Assembly (NCBI GenBank): GCA_002451235.1
Contig: DKBN01000004.1
Coordinates: 3,410 to 25,338, forward strand
Direction: 5' to 3'
Length of the DNA stretch: 21,929 nt
Origin: Patescibacteria group bacterium UBA6899
GTDB lineage: Bacteria; Patescibacteriota; Minisyncoccia; Phycocordibacterales; UBA6899
The position numbers and the translations under genes are program-made. Below the pieces are notes generated by a model. The model saw nothing but the letters and a program-made list of their open reading frames with translations, searched no databases and was not told the origin of the DNA. Numbering within the stretch: position 1 is the stretch's first letter; each line of letters starts with the position of its first letter. Shown here piece after piece: positions 1 to 7,437 of the stretch.

Positions 1-13
1 GGAGGGGGATAGG

Positions 14-1141
14 TTATCTCTGGAGCGCTTCGATGCCAGGGAGTGTTCCGTTGGCCAAAAAATCCAACATCGCACCGCCAGCGGTCGAAACGAACGAGAA
101 TTTGTTCGTGACCCCCATCGAGTCGAGAAGCGCGACGGTGTCCCCCCCGCCGACGATGGTTTTCGCCTGCGAGCCAAGTATCAGCTCGACAAGTCGTTTT
201 GAGCCGCCAGTGAATCCCTTTTCATAGAATCCCAACGGGCCGTTCCAGACGATCAGCTTCGACGTTAACACGTACTCTTTCATGGCATCAACGCTCGCTT
301 CCGCGATATCGACGATGGTCTCGCTCGCTGCCACCTCACTCGCTTTCTTCTCCTTTGATCCCTCCATGACTACGATGTCGCTGGGGATAATGAGCTTCGG
401 GTTCTTGAGATATTCTTCGAGACCTTCCATTGCGTCCGCGTCGATGGCCGATTTCCCCACCTCGTACCCCTTTGCCTTATAGAAATTGTTCGCGCTCGCC
501 CCGCCGACCAATACGTGATCGGCGATACCGACGAATTTTTTCAAGAGCGGGATCTTGGTCGAGATCTTGGCGCCGCCCAAGATAAAAAGGAACGGGTGCT
601 CAGGGTTGAACGCTTGTGAGAGATGCTTAACCTCACTCTCAAAGAGTGGCCCGGCGTAGGCCGGAAGTAGTGTTGCGACTGCTGAGACGGAGGCATGCGC
701 TCGATGCGAAACCGCGAACGCATCGTTGATGTACGCCTCGGCAAGAGACGCGAGATATTTCGCGAAATCCTCGTTGTTCTCTTCTTCTCCTTTGGAGTGC
801 CTCAGGTTCTCGAGCATCACAACATCGCCGTCTCGCATCTTCTCGATATATTGTTTCGTGTCTGGATCGCGAAGCGGGAGGAATTTGATCGGCAACTTGT
901 CACGCAGATAGGTGGCAACCGGCTTTAGGCTCTCCTCCGGCTTCCCCTTCCCAAGATGCGCGATGATAATGACCTTTGCTCCTGCTGACACGAGTGTATT
1001 CACTGTGGGAAGCGAGGAAGTGATGCGATAGGCATCCTTCACCTCGCCATTCTCGATCGGCACATTGAGGTCGAGGCGCAGGAGGACACGCTTTCCCTTG
1101 AGATCGCCAGCATCTTTGAGTGTCGGAAGAGTGAACGGCAC
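14..1141 (-). CDS. pgk: Phosphoglycerate kinase
   Basis: Cytoplasmic glycolytic enzyme that transfers phosphate from 1,3-bisphosphoglycerate to ADP, giving ATP and 3-phosphoglycerate. The 375-residue product is slightly shorter than the usual 390-400. It carries the family landmarks: an N-terminal substrate-binding stretch RLDLNVP, the HLGKGKPE region, the basic LGGAKISTKIPLL segment, WNGPLGFYE, and the C-terminal nucleotide loop GGGDTVALLD. The start is GTG, four bases after the tpiA stop, with no clear Shine-Dalgarno sequence, so translation probably depends on coupling to tpiA. Stop is TAA at 14-16, so the gene is complete. The two genes are consecutive glycolytic steps and surely share a transcript. 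No terminator is visible before the window edge. Confidence 0.97.
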   Translation of the reverse strand: MPFTLPTLKDAGDLKGKRVLLRLDLNVPIENGEVKDAYRITSSLPTVNTLVSAGAKVIIIAHLGKGKPEESLKPVATYLRDKLPIKFLPLRDPDTKQYIEKMRDGDVVMLENLRHSKGEEENNEDFAKYLASLAEAYINDAFAVSHRAHASVSAVATLLPAYAGPLFESEVKHLSQAFNPEHPFLFILGGAKISTKIPLLKKFVGIADHVLVGGASANNFYKAKGYEVGKSAIDADAMEGLEEYLKNPKLIIPSDIVVMEGSKEKKASEVAASETIVDIAEASVDAMKEYVLTSKLIVWNGPLGFYEKGFTGGSKRLVELILGSQAKTIVGGGDTVALLDSMGVTNKFSFVSTAGGAMLDFLANGTLPGIEALQR

Positions 1142-1145
1142 GGAA

Positions 1146-1907
1146 TTATTTTATCGCATCGCGCGCCTGGATGATAGCCGAGAAGCGTACAGGGTCGAGT
1201 GACGCGCGTCCGACCAGAAGGCCGTCGGCTTTCCCTTCTTTCATATATCCTCCCGCGTTCGTCTCGTCGACCGACCCGCCATAGAGGACAGGGATCGCGA
1301 ACCCGGAGGTCTTCCCGAAGATCTCCACAAGAGTGCGGCGGATATGGATCACCATCTCCTCGCAATCCTTCGTCGTCGCTGGGCGGAGCGCATCTTTCCC
1401 GATCGCCCAGATCGGCTCATATGCGACAATGAGCTGCTTTGTTCTCGATCTGGGGAACCCGAGCAAGGATCCGAGTAGTTCTTCCTTCACCTTGCGGAAA
1501 TACTGTACATGCTCATCGCGCGCCTTCTCGCCGACACAGAGCACGATCGTAAGACCATGTTTTGCGGCAAGGATCGCCTTCTTCGCCACGTCGTTGTCCG
1601 TCTCCCCCATCGCGCGCCTCTCTGAGTGACCGAGAATGACCTGTGTGGCACCAATGGAACGAAGCATGGGTGGAGACACTTCGCCAGTATGCGCTCCCTC
1701 ATCCTCCCAATACGCATTCTGCGCGCCGATCGTGAATTTGGTCCCGCTTGCCAACTTTGTGAGAAGCGCAAGGTATGGGGATGGGACACACAGCACGGTA
1801 CGCGTGTGTTTCATCTTCATCGCCGTCTTCTTGATCGCGCCTGCGATCCCCTTCGCCTCCCCTGCTGTGCGCGGGAACATCTTCCAGTTACCGATAATGA
1901 GTTTCAT
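1146..1907 (-). CDS. tpiA: Triosephosphate isomerase
   Basis: Interconverts dihydroxyacetone phosphate and glyceraldehyde-3-phosphate in glycolysis. The 253-residue product has the normal length. Visible motifs are the N-terminal GNWKMFP with the catalytic lysine, ILGHSERR with the catalytic histidine, VAYEPIWAIG with the catalytic glutamate, and the phosphate-binding VLYGGSVD near the C terminus. The frame is open 19 codons further upstream, but that stretch contains a perfect TATAAT on this strand whose last base lies 6 nt before the ATG at 1907. I therefore take 1907 as start, and the mRNA is predicted to begin at or next to the A of the start codon. pgk follows after 4 nt on the same transcript. 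Confidence 0.97.
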   Translation of the reverse strand: MKLIIGNWKMFPRTAGEAKGIAGAIKKTAMKMKHTRTVLCVPSPYLALLTKLASGTKFTIGAQNAYWEDEGAHTGEVSPPMLRSIGATQVILGHSERRAMGETDNDVAKKAILAAKHGLTIVLCVGEKARDEHVQYFRKVKEELLGSLLGFPRSRTKQLIVAYEPIWAIGKDALRPATTKDCEEMVIHIRRTLVEIFGKTSGFAIPVLYGGSVDETNAGGYMKEGKADGLLVGRASLDPVRFSAIIQARDAIK

Positions 1908-1913
1908 TGCAAA

Positions 1914-1919
1914 ATTATA
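1914..1919 (-). promoter_or_regulatory. -10 box of tpiA-pgk, leaderless arrangement
   Basis: Consensus TATAAT on the minus strand, six bases before the tpiA ATG. A transcription start 7 nt after the box would fall on the start codon itself. No good -35 is seen about 17 nt upstream. The box overlaps the codons of any longer tpiA reading and argues against one. Confidence 0.65.
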
Positions 1920-1965
1920 CCTCGAAACTTCACGAAACCACCACAAATATCCCCGAATGTACAAA

Positions 1966-1993
1966 TTGACGTTGACCGGATATCAAGTAACCT
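1966..1993 (+). promoter_or_regulatory. Possible promoter of thyA
   Basis: TTGACG (1966-1971), a 16-nt spacer and TAACCT (1988-1993). The -35 is good and the -10 is poor (3 or 4 of 6). It would give a leader of roughly 20-25 nt that includes the GGGAG Shine-Dalgarno sequence just before thyA. The same 16-nt spacing recurs at other promoters here. Confidence 0.4.
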
Positions 1994-2023
1994 GGAGAAA
2001 GTTTTGATCCTTGGGAGATTCGA

Positions 2024-2818
2024 ATGAACCAGTATGAAACACTGCTCCGTTACGTTTTCGAGCATGGCACCGAGAAGCGCGACCGGACCGGCACGGGAAT
2101 ACGCTCTGTGTTTGGCTACCAAATGCGCTTTGACCTGAGCGAGGGGTTCCCGCTCATTACCACCAAGAAACTACACACGCGCTCGATCATCCACGAACTG
2201 TTGTGGTTTTTAATGGGAGATTCGAACGTGCGTTATCTGCAAGAGCATGGAGTAAAAATTTGGAATAACTGGGCGTGTCCCGATGGCGAACTGGGTCCCA
2301 TTTACGGTGTGCAGTGGCGCTCATGGCCCACGCCGGACGGCGGACGCATCGACCAGATTTCGGACGTGCTACACGAGATCAGAAAACACCCTGATTCACG
2401 CCGACTGATCGTTTCGGCGTGGAACGTGAGTGATGTCCCGAAGATGGCATTGCCACCGTGCCATCTGCTGTTCCAATTCTATGTAGCCGGGGGCCGACTA
2501 TCATGCCAACTCTATCAGAGGAGCTGCGATATCTTTCTCGGTGTGCCATTCAACATTGCGTCTTACGCCCTGCTCACATATATGGTGGCGCAGCAGTGCG
2601 ATCTTGATGTTGGAGACTTCATCTGGGTCGGTGGTGACTGTCATATCTACTCGAACCATTTCGAACAAACAAAACTCCAACTCACGCGCGAGCCACGTCC
2701 GTATCCGACACTCGGAATCGTACGGCGGCCGCCATCGATCTTCGATTACGCTTTTGAAGATTTCTCCTTTGAGGGTTACGATCCGCATCCGCATATTCCC
2801 GCGGAGGTCGCAGTCTGA
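2024..2818 (+). CDS. thyA: Thymidylate synthase (folate-dependent)
   Basis: Methylates dUMP to dTMP using methylenetetrahydrofolate, which is converted to dihydrofolate. At 264 residues it has the same length as the E. coli enzyme. The nucleophile Cys146 sits in ALPPCHLLFQFYV, and the QLYQRSCDIFLGVPFNIASYA segment that follows carries the dUMP-binding residues. The N-terminal RDRTGTGIRSVFG phosphate-binding motif and the C-terminal PHPHIPAEVAV tail are intact. The ATG at 2024 has GGGAG six bases upstream. It converges with the dCTP deaminase gene, whose product makes dUTP, the precursor of this enzyme's substrate. A dUTPase and a dihydrofolate reductase are not in the window. Confidence 0.98.
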   Translation: MNQYETLLRYVFEHGTEKRDRTGTGIRSVFGYQMRFDLSEGFPLITTKKLHTRSIIHELLWFLMGDSNVRYLQEHGVKIWNNWACPDGELGPIYGVQWRSWPTPDGGRIDQISDVLHEIRKHPDSRRLIVSAWNVSDVPKMALPPCHLLFQFYVAGGRLSCQLYQRSCDIFLGVPFNIASYALLTYMVAQQCDLDVGDFIWVGGDCHIYSNHFEQTKLQLTREPRPYPTLGIVRRPPSIFDYAFEDFSFEGYDPHPHIPAEVAV

Positions 2819-2824
2819 AAAATC

Positions 2825-2854
2825 TCCCCGCACTCAGTACATCGAGTGCGGGGA
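2825..2854. terminator. Bidirectional terminator between thyA and the dCTP deaminase gene
   Basis: Perfect 11-bp inverted repeat (TCCCCGCACTC at 2825-2835, complement at 2844-2854) with an 8-nt loop. On the plus strand it is followed by ATCTTGTT. On the minus strand it is followed by a run of five T. It fills nearly the whole gap between the two convergent stop codons and probably ends both transcripts. Confidence 0.85.
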
Positions 2855-2859
2855 TCTTG

Positions 2860-3981
2860 TTACTCCCAAGGGGCGAACTGCTTCGGCAAACGGGTACCGA
2901 CCTGTCCCTGATAATTGCTTTTCTCGCCATAAAGCGGCGAGGGAGCGGCAAGCCGTTCGAACACGAACCGCGCGAACGGCTGACCATGCCGGAGGAACAC
3001 CCTGCGTGGGGAGTAGATCTCCAGGGTCGCGGTCCCGAAAAATCCAGGGTCGAAGAATCCCGCGAAGTGGGTGAAGATGTCTCCCAGGCGCCGGTCGAGT
3101 GCGATCAGTTCCGCTGCGTACCCTTCCGGAACCTTGATCATCTCGATCGTGTTCAGGAGGTAATACCACCCCGCTTCGATGCGCACGCCCCACGAACGAT
3201 CATTGCCTTTTTCCAACTGTTCAGCAGATACTGGTTCGAAGTAGTCGTGAGGATCGACGCTCCGGTCGGTGAGTGCAAGCGAACGCGTCGTGTGTTTTGC
3301 ACGAAATCCTACAACCCCATCCTTTGCGTATAGTGTTGTAAGTACGGTACCGTCGTGCGTAAAGTACGACAACTCTCCCTGCCGGTACTGAATCCGGTCG
3401 CGGCGGAACAAGATATTGTGATCGAGGAGAATGCGATCCAGGTCCGCTTGCGCACATCGCGTGTCCGCATTGAACACCCGCGCCTGGTTATAACACTCCT
3501 TATCCGTGAGGACGATCGGGTAGGTGAGAGGTTCGAGCAGGAGCCAAATCTCCCCGGAATACCCCTCGTGGCGGCGGTCCGCAGCGTCGAACATGAACAT
3601 CTCGTCCGCGAGTGTCCGCACGAATAGGAAATTCCTCCCCGAGGTGGATTTTGCATTGAAGTACGCGTAGACCTGCGGAGGAAAGTTTACATTCACCGTC
3701 GCTTTTGCAAGATAGGACACACCGACTTCCATGGTATCCCCGACCTCGATCTTCTTCGCGTTCATCCATGGCAAGAGAGTTCGGATGGTCTCACCTTTCT
3801 TCGCATCCGGTTGGAGTACGGTATCGATCCGATATGCTTCCCCGGTGGTTGTGAGGTCGACCGACGCCGGGCCCACATGTTCTTCGGAAAAATTCTTGAG
3901 CGATTCGATGCGCTGCGCAAAAATGAGGCTGAAAAGGGTGGAGCGAGGGAAAACCCCCATCCCACTGTATTCGATGCTCAT
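2860..3981 (-). CDS. dcd: Long-form 2'-deoxycytidine 5'-triphosphate deaminase
   Basis: Predicted to deaminate dCTP to dUTP, feeding thymidylate synthesis. At 373 residues it is about twice the classical Dcd and looks like the two-unit form (Pfam DCD family PF06559) known from alphaproteobacteria: one dUTPase-like beta unit in each half. In the N-terminal half AYFNAKSTSGRNFLFVRTLAD resembles the nucleotide-binding serine/arginine segment. In the C-terminal half FDPGFFGTATLEI (about 310-322) matches the DPGW-G-LEL motif with the catalytic glutamate, followed by QPFARFVFERL. The ATG at 3981 is chosen over an in-frame start 22 codons upstream because AGAAGGGG lies just before it and the extra residues do not look like protein. 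Whether it also hydrolyses dUTP cannot be judged. Confidence 0.85.
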   Translation of the reverse strand: MSIEYSGMGVFPRSTLFSLIFAQRIESLKNFSEEHVGPASVDLTTTGEAYRIDTVLQPDAKKGETIRTLLPWMNAKKIEVGDTMEVGVSYLAKATVNVNFPPQVYAYFNAKSTSGRNFLFVRTLADEMFMFDAADRRHEGYSGEIWLLLEPLTYPIVLTDKECYNQARVFNADTRCAQADLDRILLDHNILFRRDRIQYRQGELSYFTHDGTVLTTLYAKDGVVGFRAKHTTRSLALTDRSVDPHDYFEPVSAEQLEKGNDRSWGVRIEAGWYYLLNTIEMIKVPEGYAAELIALDRRLGDIFTHFAGFFDPGFFGTATLEIYSPRRVFLRHGQPFARFVFERLAAPSPLYGEKSNYQGQVGTRLPKQFAPWE

Positions 3982-4041
3982 ATGGTTCCCCTTCTGAAAT
4001 GTGCGTGATCGCGAATATCGCGTCCTGTGCCTATCTACCAC

Positions 4042-4080
4042 AAACATCTGGTATGAGCTAGCGGCTCACACCAGATGTTT
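4042..4080 (-). terminator. Terminator after the pilus operon
   Basis: Inverted repeat with 17-nt arms (4042-4058 and 4064-4080), one A:C mismatch and a 5-nt loop, eleven bases past the stop of the last pilus gene. The T-tract after it is weak (TTTGTGG), so it may be only partly efficient. It separates the pilus operon from the same-strand dCTP deaminase gene. Confidence 0.7.
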
Positions 4081-4091
4081 GAGTGACAACA

Positions 4092-5927
4092 TTAGTAATA
4101 CTCGCTCCATTGGGTGATATCCCAACCGGAGATCGTCGTCGTCGCACCGGAGGCGATAATCATATTCATCACATTGTTGTCGTATTGGATCCCGGCATTA
4201 TTGGAGAGCGAAAGCCCGTAACCGACGACCGCCGTGATGATCGCATTGTTCGTGATCCCAACAAAGGAATCCGCCGCATAGAACAAGGCGCCATTGACGT
4301 TATTGGCGACCGCGATGCCGACGCCGCCCGTCGCACATCCCGTCCCGGACGTCACGTAGCACCCCTTCTTGGTAGTCAGAGCGAGAATGAAGCTGCCTGG
4401 TGTTCCGGAGCCGGTGAAATTCCCGTTATTATTGATATCGATATACCCATCAACGATCAGCGCACAGCTCTTCGTACCGAAGAACGCGTGGCACTTCACG
4501 ACGCTGTTGTTCGAGATGGTCACATTTCCGGTCACCCAAACGGTCCCGTCGATCGTGAACGTCTGATTGTTGTTAAGAGTGAGATTGCCGTTGATCTCGC
4601 GGGGACCCAATTCTAAAGGTGTCGTATTGCACCCTGCCACCCCACCGGTGCCGCAATTGCCGTTGATGATACCCCCCGATGCGGCCTGAGATTTCCAGAA
4701 CGCGATCGTCGTCGAGGAAAGCGGGAGCGCGAGCTCGGGCGGAGTCGGAGAACCAGGATGCGACGTACCGGAGACCGTGCTTCCAGAGATCGTTTGATAA
4801 TAGGCGTCGCCGCCGATCGTCGAGTTCGTGATCGAGTCCGCTTTTGCGATCCCGGTAACACTCACCTTATCGAGCTTGCTTATGCCCCCACCGAGAAAGA
4901 TCTTGAAGGTCATGTCGCCAGTGACCGCGCTCCACCCGCCTCCCGTCGTCCAATCATCCTTGTATTTTGCCGATCCGCCGACATAGGTGTCGGTGTTGCT
5001 TCGACACCAGGTGTAATATTTTGAATTGCTCTGAGTCGCGTCGATGATGATCCAGTAGGTCGTCCCAGGATTGAGGGTGGGAGGGACAGAGAAGACCACA
5101 TCGGTCCATCCGTAGCCGGATGTTCCTACGGTCGTATAATCGAGGTTCTGGCTTGCGATCGCTGTTGTCGCGGGTATCCCTCCGTTATCGGGAGTGATCA
5201 TGACTGTGGTCGACGCCGGATTGCTATTGCGCTGGATGTAGAACGAGACCTTATAGAGAGTATCCGGGGAAGTCGTCGAGATCTGGAAACTTTCCGCATA
5301 ATCGATATTCGGGTTGGTACGCCCCACTGTCTCATCACTCTGGCAAGAGATAGAGAACGCATTCGTGTCGGTCGCTACCGTCGAAGAGATGGTCACATTC
5401 CCCGCAATACTCACCCCCGCGCCACCTGAGATCTGGCCGCCGGAATACACATTACTATTATAGAGACCGATGCTGTTTATGAATGCGTTGTTGTTCAGTG
5501 TCGCTCCCCCTTCTCCGATCTGGGCGCCGTAGGGGAACGTTCCGTTGACGGCTTTCGCCGCGTGCACGTAGCTCTTTCGGGTATAATCACTCGACGAGCC
5601 GGTCGAGAAGAGCATCTTTTCATCCGCCGAAAGAGAGAGGATGTTCACGGTCGCCGTGGCGCTATTATAGGAAACGGTCTCGGAGCTCGATATCGGATGG
5701 CTATTCGCGATGCGCACCATCGCCTCTTCGATCGCCGCATCCGCAGAAATGAGCGCGCGCTTCGTATAGATGAGGTTCTTATAGAGTCGAAGATCGGAGA
5801 GGAGCACGATCGACATCGTGATCATGATCGCGGAAGTGAGCATGAGAAAGAAGAGCGTGGTGATGAGGAGCGCCGCACCCTTTTCCCTCGTTCTCCGTCC
5901 GCATACGATCCTAATATCTCGTTTCAT
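4092..5927 (-). CDS. PilX-like pilus assembly protein with beta-sandwich insert, putative pilus-tip protein
   Basis: 611 residues, last gene of the pilus operon. Residues 15-45 (EKGAALLITTLFFLMLTSA and on) are a PilX-type N terminus: basic flank, Gly-Ala, then one long hydrophobic helix without the Glu5 of classical pilins. The helix runs on through SADAAIEEAMVRIA (61-74), as in pilin stalks. Residues about 200-346 form an extra domain with ESFQISTTSPDTLYKVSFYIQR, PGTTYWIIIDA and a terminal DMTFKIFLG. This strongly resembles choice-of-anchor or carbohydrate-binding beta-sandwiches. Residues about 440-580 are short Asn/Gly-rich repeats (NGNLTLNNN, GNVTISNNS, GYIDINNN), suggesting a right-handed beta-helix. 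Eight cysteines after residue 190 could form disulfides. The ATG lies 3 nt after the previous stop. By analogy with large PilX/PilY-type minor pilins I infer a pilus-tip adhesin. The ligand is unknown. Confidence 0.75.
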   Translation of the reverse strand: MKRDIRIVCGRRTREKGAALLITTLFFLMLTSAIMITMSIVLLSDLRLYKNLIYTKRALISADAAIEEAMVRIANSHPISSSETVSYNSATATVNILSLSADEKMLFSTGSSSDYTRKSYVHAAKAVNGTFPYGAQIGEGGATLNNNAFINSIGLYNSNVYSGGQISGGAGVSIAGNVTISSTVATDTNAFSISCQSDETVGRTNPNIDYAESFQISTTSPDTLYKVSFYIQRNSNPASTTVMITPDNGGIPATTAIASQNLDYTTVGTSGYGWTDVVFSVPPTLNPGTTYWIIIDATQSNSKYYTWCRSNTDTYVGGSAKYKDDWTTGGGWSAVTGDMTFKIFLGGGISKLDKVSVTGIAKADSITNSTIGGDAYYQTISGSTVSGTSHPGSPTPPELALPLSSTTIAFWKSQAASGGIINGNCGTGGVAGCNTTPLELGPREINGNLTLNNNQTFTIDGTVWVTGNVTISNNSVVKCHAFFGTKSCALIVDGYIDINNNGNFTGSGTPGSFILALTTKKGCYVTSGTGCATGGVGIAVANNVNGALFYAADSFVGITNNAIITAVVGYGLSLSNNAGIQYDNNVMNMIIASGATTTISGWDITQWSEYY

Positions 5928-5930
5928 AGA

Positions 5931-6440
5931 TCAGTACGTCCCGCGAAGAAGGGCCGTGTCATAATAATGTTCCGCATCGCCGGTCGTGTCCCCCGCAGGC
6001 GAGAGATGGAGGTCGATCTTCACCCCGCGGACCTGCCCCACACGTAGATAATTGAAGATGATCCCGTCGAGATTCGTGCTCGATGCCATCAATGCGCCAA
6101 TATTCGTTCCGTTCTCTTTCACATAGAGTGTTTTCCCAGATACGAAATATTCGACGGTAGCTGGTGTGCCGGATGCGGTGATAGTATTCAACGTCAGGCG
6201 GCTGGGGTTCGCATCGAAGGTGCTGTTCGCAGAATCGATCTGGGTTCCACTCTTGATATCGCGCGTCAGCCGCTCCATGATGAACACGGCTGTTTCATTC
6301 ATCTCGCGATGTTGTTTAAGCTCGGTAAATTCGGAAACGCTCATTTTTATGATACTGAAAACGAAGATGGTGACGAGGCAGTAGATCGCCACATACACAA
6401 TAGTTTCGATCATCGATATCCCTTGTTTATGACTCGTCAT
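5931..6440 (-). CDS. Minor pseudopilin with type IV prepilin signal (PilW/GspJ position)
   Basis: 169 residues. The N terminus MTSHKQG followed by ISMIETIVYVAIYCLVTIFVF is a class III signal: a short basic leader, Gly7 as the expected prepilin-peptidase cleavage site, Glu at mature position 5, and one hydrophobic helix. The rest is a small beta-rich globular part (STFDANPSRLTLNTI, VEYFVSGKTLYVKEN). Position in the operon and the size of the head suggest a PilW- or GspJ-like minor pilin that helps prime the fibre. The identity within the minor-pilin group is inference. It is separated by 2 nt from the gene before and 3 nt from the gene after. Confidence 0.8.
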   Translation of the reverse strand: MTSHKQGISMIETIVYVAIYCLVTIFVFSIIKMSVSEFTELKQHREMNETAVFIMERLTRDIKSGTQIDSANSTFDANPSRLTLNTITASGTPATVEYFVSGKTLYVKENGTNIGALMASSTNLDGIIFNYLRVGQVRGVKIDLHLSPAGDTTGDAEHYYDTALLRGTY

Positions 6441-6442
6441 AC

Positions 6443-6937
6443 TCAGTTCAAAAAGAGGTTTCCAATGATCGTCTCTGCCGTCTCCGTCGCGACCCCCCCG
6501 CTCGTTGTCGGCCAGGCGACGGAGAAAACGAAGCGTTTGGTGTCGCGGTCGAATGTTCCCGCGCTCGCGATGTCGTAATTCGCGTCGCGGAAGATGTCAC
6601 GGATCACGAATGAGCGAGTATAGAGCTTTTCCACGGTTTGCGGGGTGGTCGTCGGCGTCCATTGCGAACCGGTCCAATAGAGGTAGTACGTCGTAGTGGT
6701 GGAAAGCGGTATGATATTCGTCGTCCACCCATCATCGCGCAGCGATCGTATCGCCTCGATCCCCTCTTCTGCGAGATACGTCGACTGGATATGGCGCGTC
6801 GTCGTGTCGCTCACATCGAGCGCCGTCCGAAAATATCCATTCACAGAGAGGAAGATCGCGAGCAACAGAGCGATCGCTACGACCACCTCTACGAGGGAAA
6901 AACCGCGTCGCAACCTTTGTTTTAGTGTTGTACCCAT
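6443..6937 (-). CDS. Minor pseudopilin with type IV prepilin signal (PilV/GspI-like)
   Basis: 164 residues. The signal is MGTTLKQRLRRG followed by FSLVEVVVAIALLLAIFLSVN, with cleavage expected after Gly12, N-methylated Phe at mature position 1 and Glu at position 5. The helix continues as TTRHIQSTYLAEEGIEAIRSLRDDGW. The LAEEGIEA-RSLRDDGW segment is typical of PilV/GspI-like minor pilins in this bacterial group. The C-terminal part is a compact beta head (RFVFSVAWPTTSGG). It probably sits with the neighbouring pseudopilins in the priming complex of the pilus. The ATG is at 6937; the preceding gene ends 6 nt upstream of it. Confidence 0.82.
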   Translation of the reverse strand: MGTTLKQRLRRGFSLVEVVVAIALLLAIFLSVNGYFRTALDVSDTTTRHIQSTYLAEEGIEAIRSLRDDGWTTNIIPLSTTTTYYLYWTGSQWTPTTTPQTVEKLYTRSFVIRDIFRDANYDIASAGTFDRDTKRFVFSVAWPTTSGGVATETAETIIGNLFLN

Positions 6938-6943
6938 GGATCA

Positions 6944-7432
6944 TCAATTGACGGAGATCATCCCCACCTGATGCACGGTGACCGTTCGATACTTCGAGGC
7001 ATCGCGCGTCGAGCGGACTAAGAACGTCCCATATTGATCGGTCGCCCCCGTTACGCGCTGATACACAACGTCCGAAACACCGCCATTGAGTGAAATGGTT
7101 GCGATCTGGACTCCTTGGCTGACGGGATAGCTGACATTATCCGTAGCGGCCGGGTTGTATGTTGTCCCAGTGAATACCGTGACTCCGTTCATGGCCACAT
7201 GTACCCCATATTGCGCATCGTTCTTGGAACCGATCGTGTCGAGAAACGCTCGAGAGAATGCTGCGTGAACAGATTCCGCCGTCGCATCGAGAGTTTTATT
7301 GATATAGTAGGAAAGGTAAATATACGTGGAAAAGGTCGCTATCGCCGCGAAGATCGCTATGCTCACCAACAATTCGATCAAGGTCACCCCGCGCAGATGC
7401 CGACCGGTGTTCTGATAAGTTTGCCCCAACAT
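6944..7432 (-). CDS. Minor pseudopilin with type IV prepilin signal (GspH/FimT-like position)
   Basis: 162 residues from the ATG at 7432. A TTG three codons further upstream overlaps the pilC stop and is the less likely start. The signal is MLGQTYQNTGRHLRG then VTLIELLVSIAIFAAIATF: cleavage after Gly15, Glu at mature position 5. A beta-rich head follows (YGVHVAMNGVTVFTGTTYNP, GVQIATISLNGG). The head looks like the small GspH/FimT-type minor pilins, but the subtype is inference. No Shine-Dalgarno sequence is visible and the gene begins 5 nt after pilC, so coupling is likely. Confidence 0.8.
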   Translation of the reverse strand: MLGQTYQNTGRHLRGVTLIELLVSIAIFAAIATFSTYIYLSYYINKTLDATAESVHAAFSRAFLDTIGSKNDAQYGVHVAMNGVTVFTGTTYNPAATDNVSYPVSQGVQIATISLNGGVSDVVYQRVTGATDQYGTFLVRSTRDASKYRTVTVHQVGMISVN

Positions 7433-7437
7433 GAATA

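Noticed and set aside
1908..1964. N-terminal extension of tpiA
   Set aside because: The extension contains the TATAAT promoter box, and the family start is MKLIIGNWKMFP at 1907.
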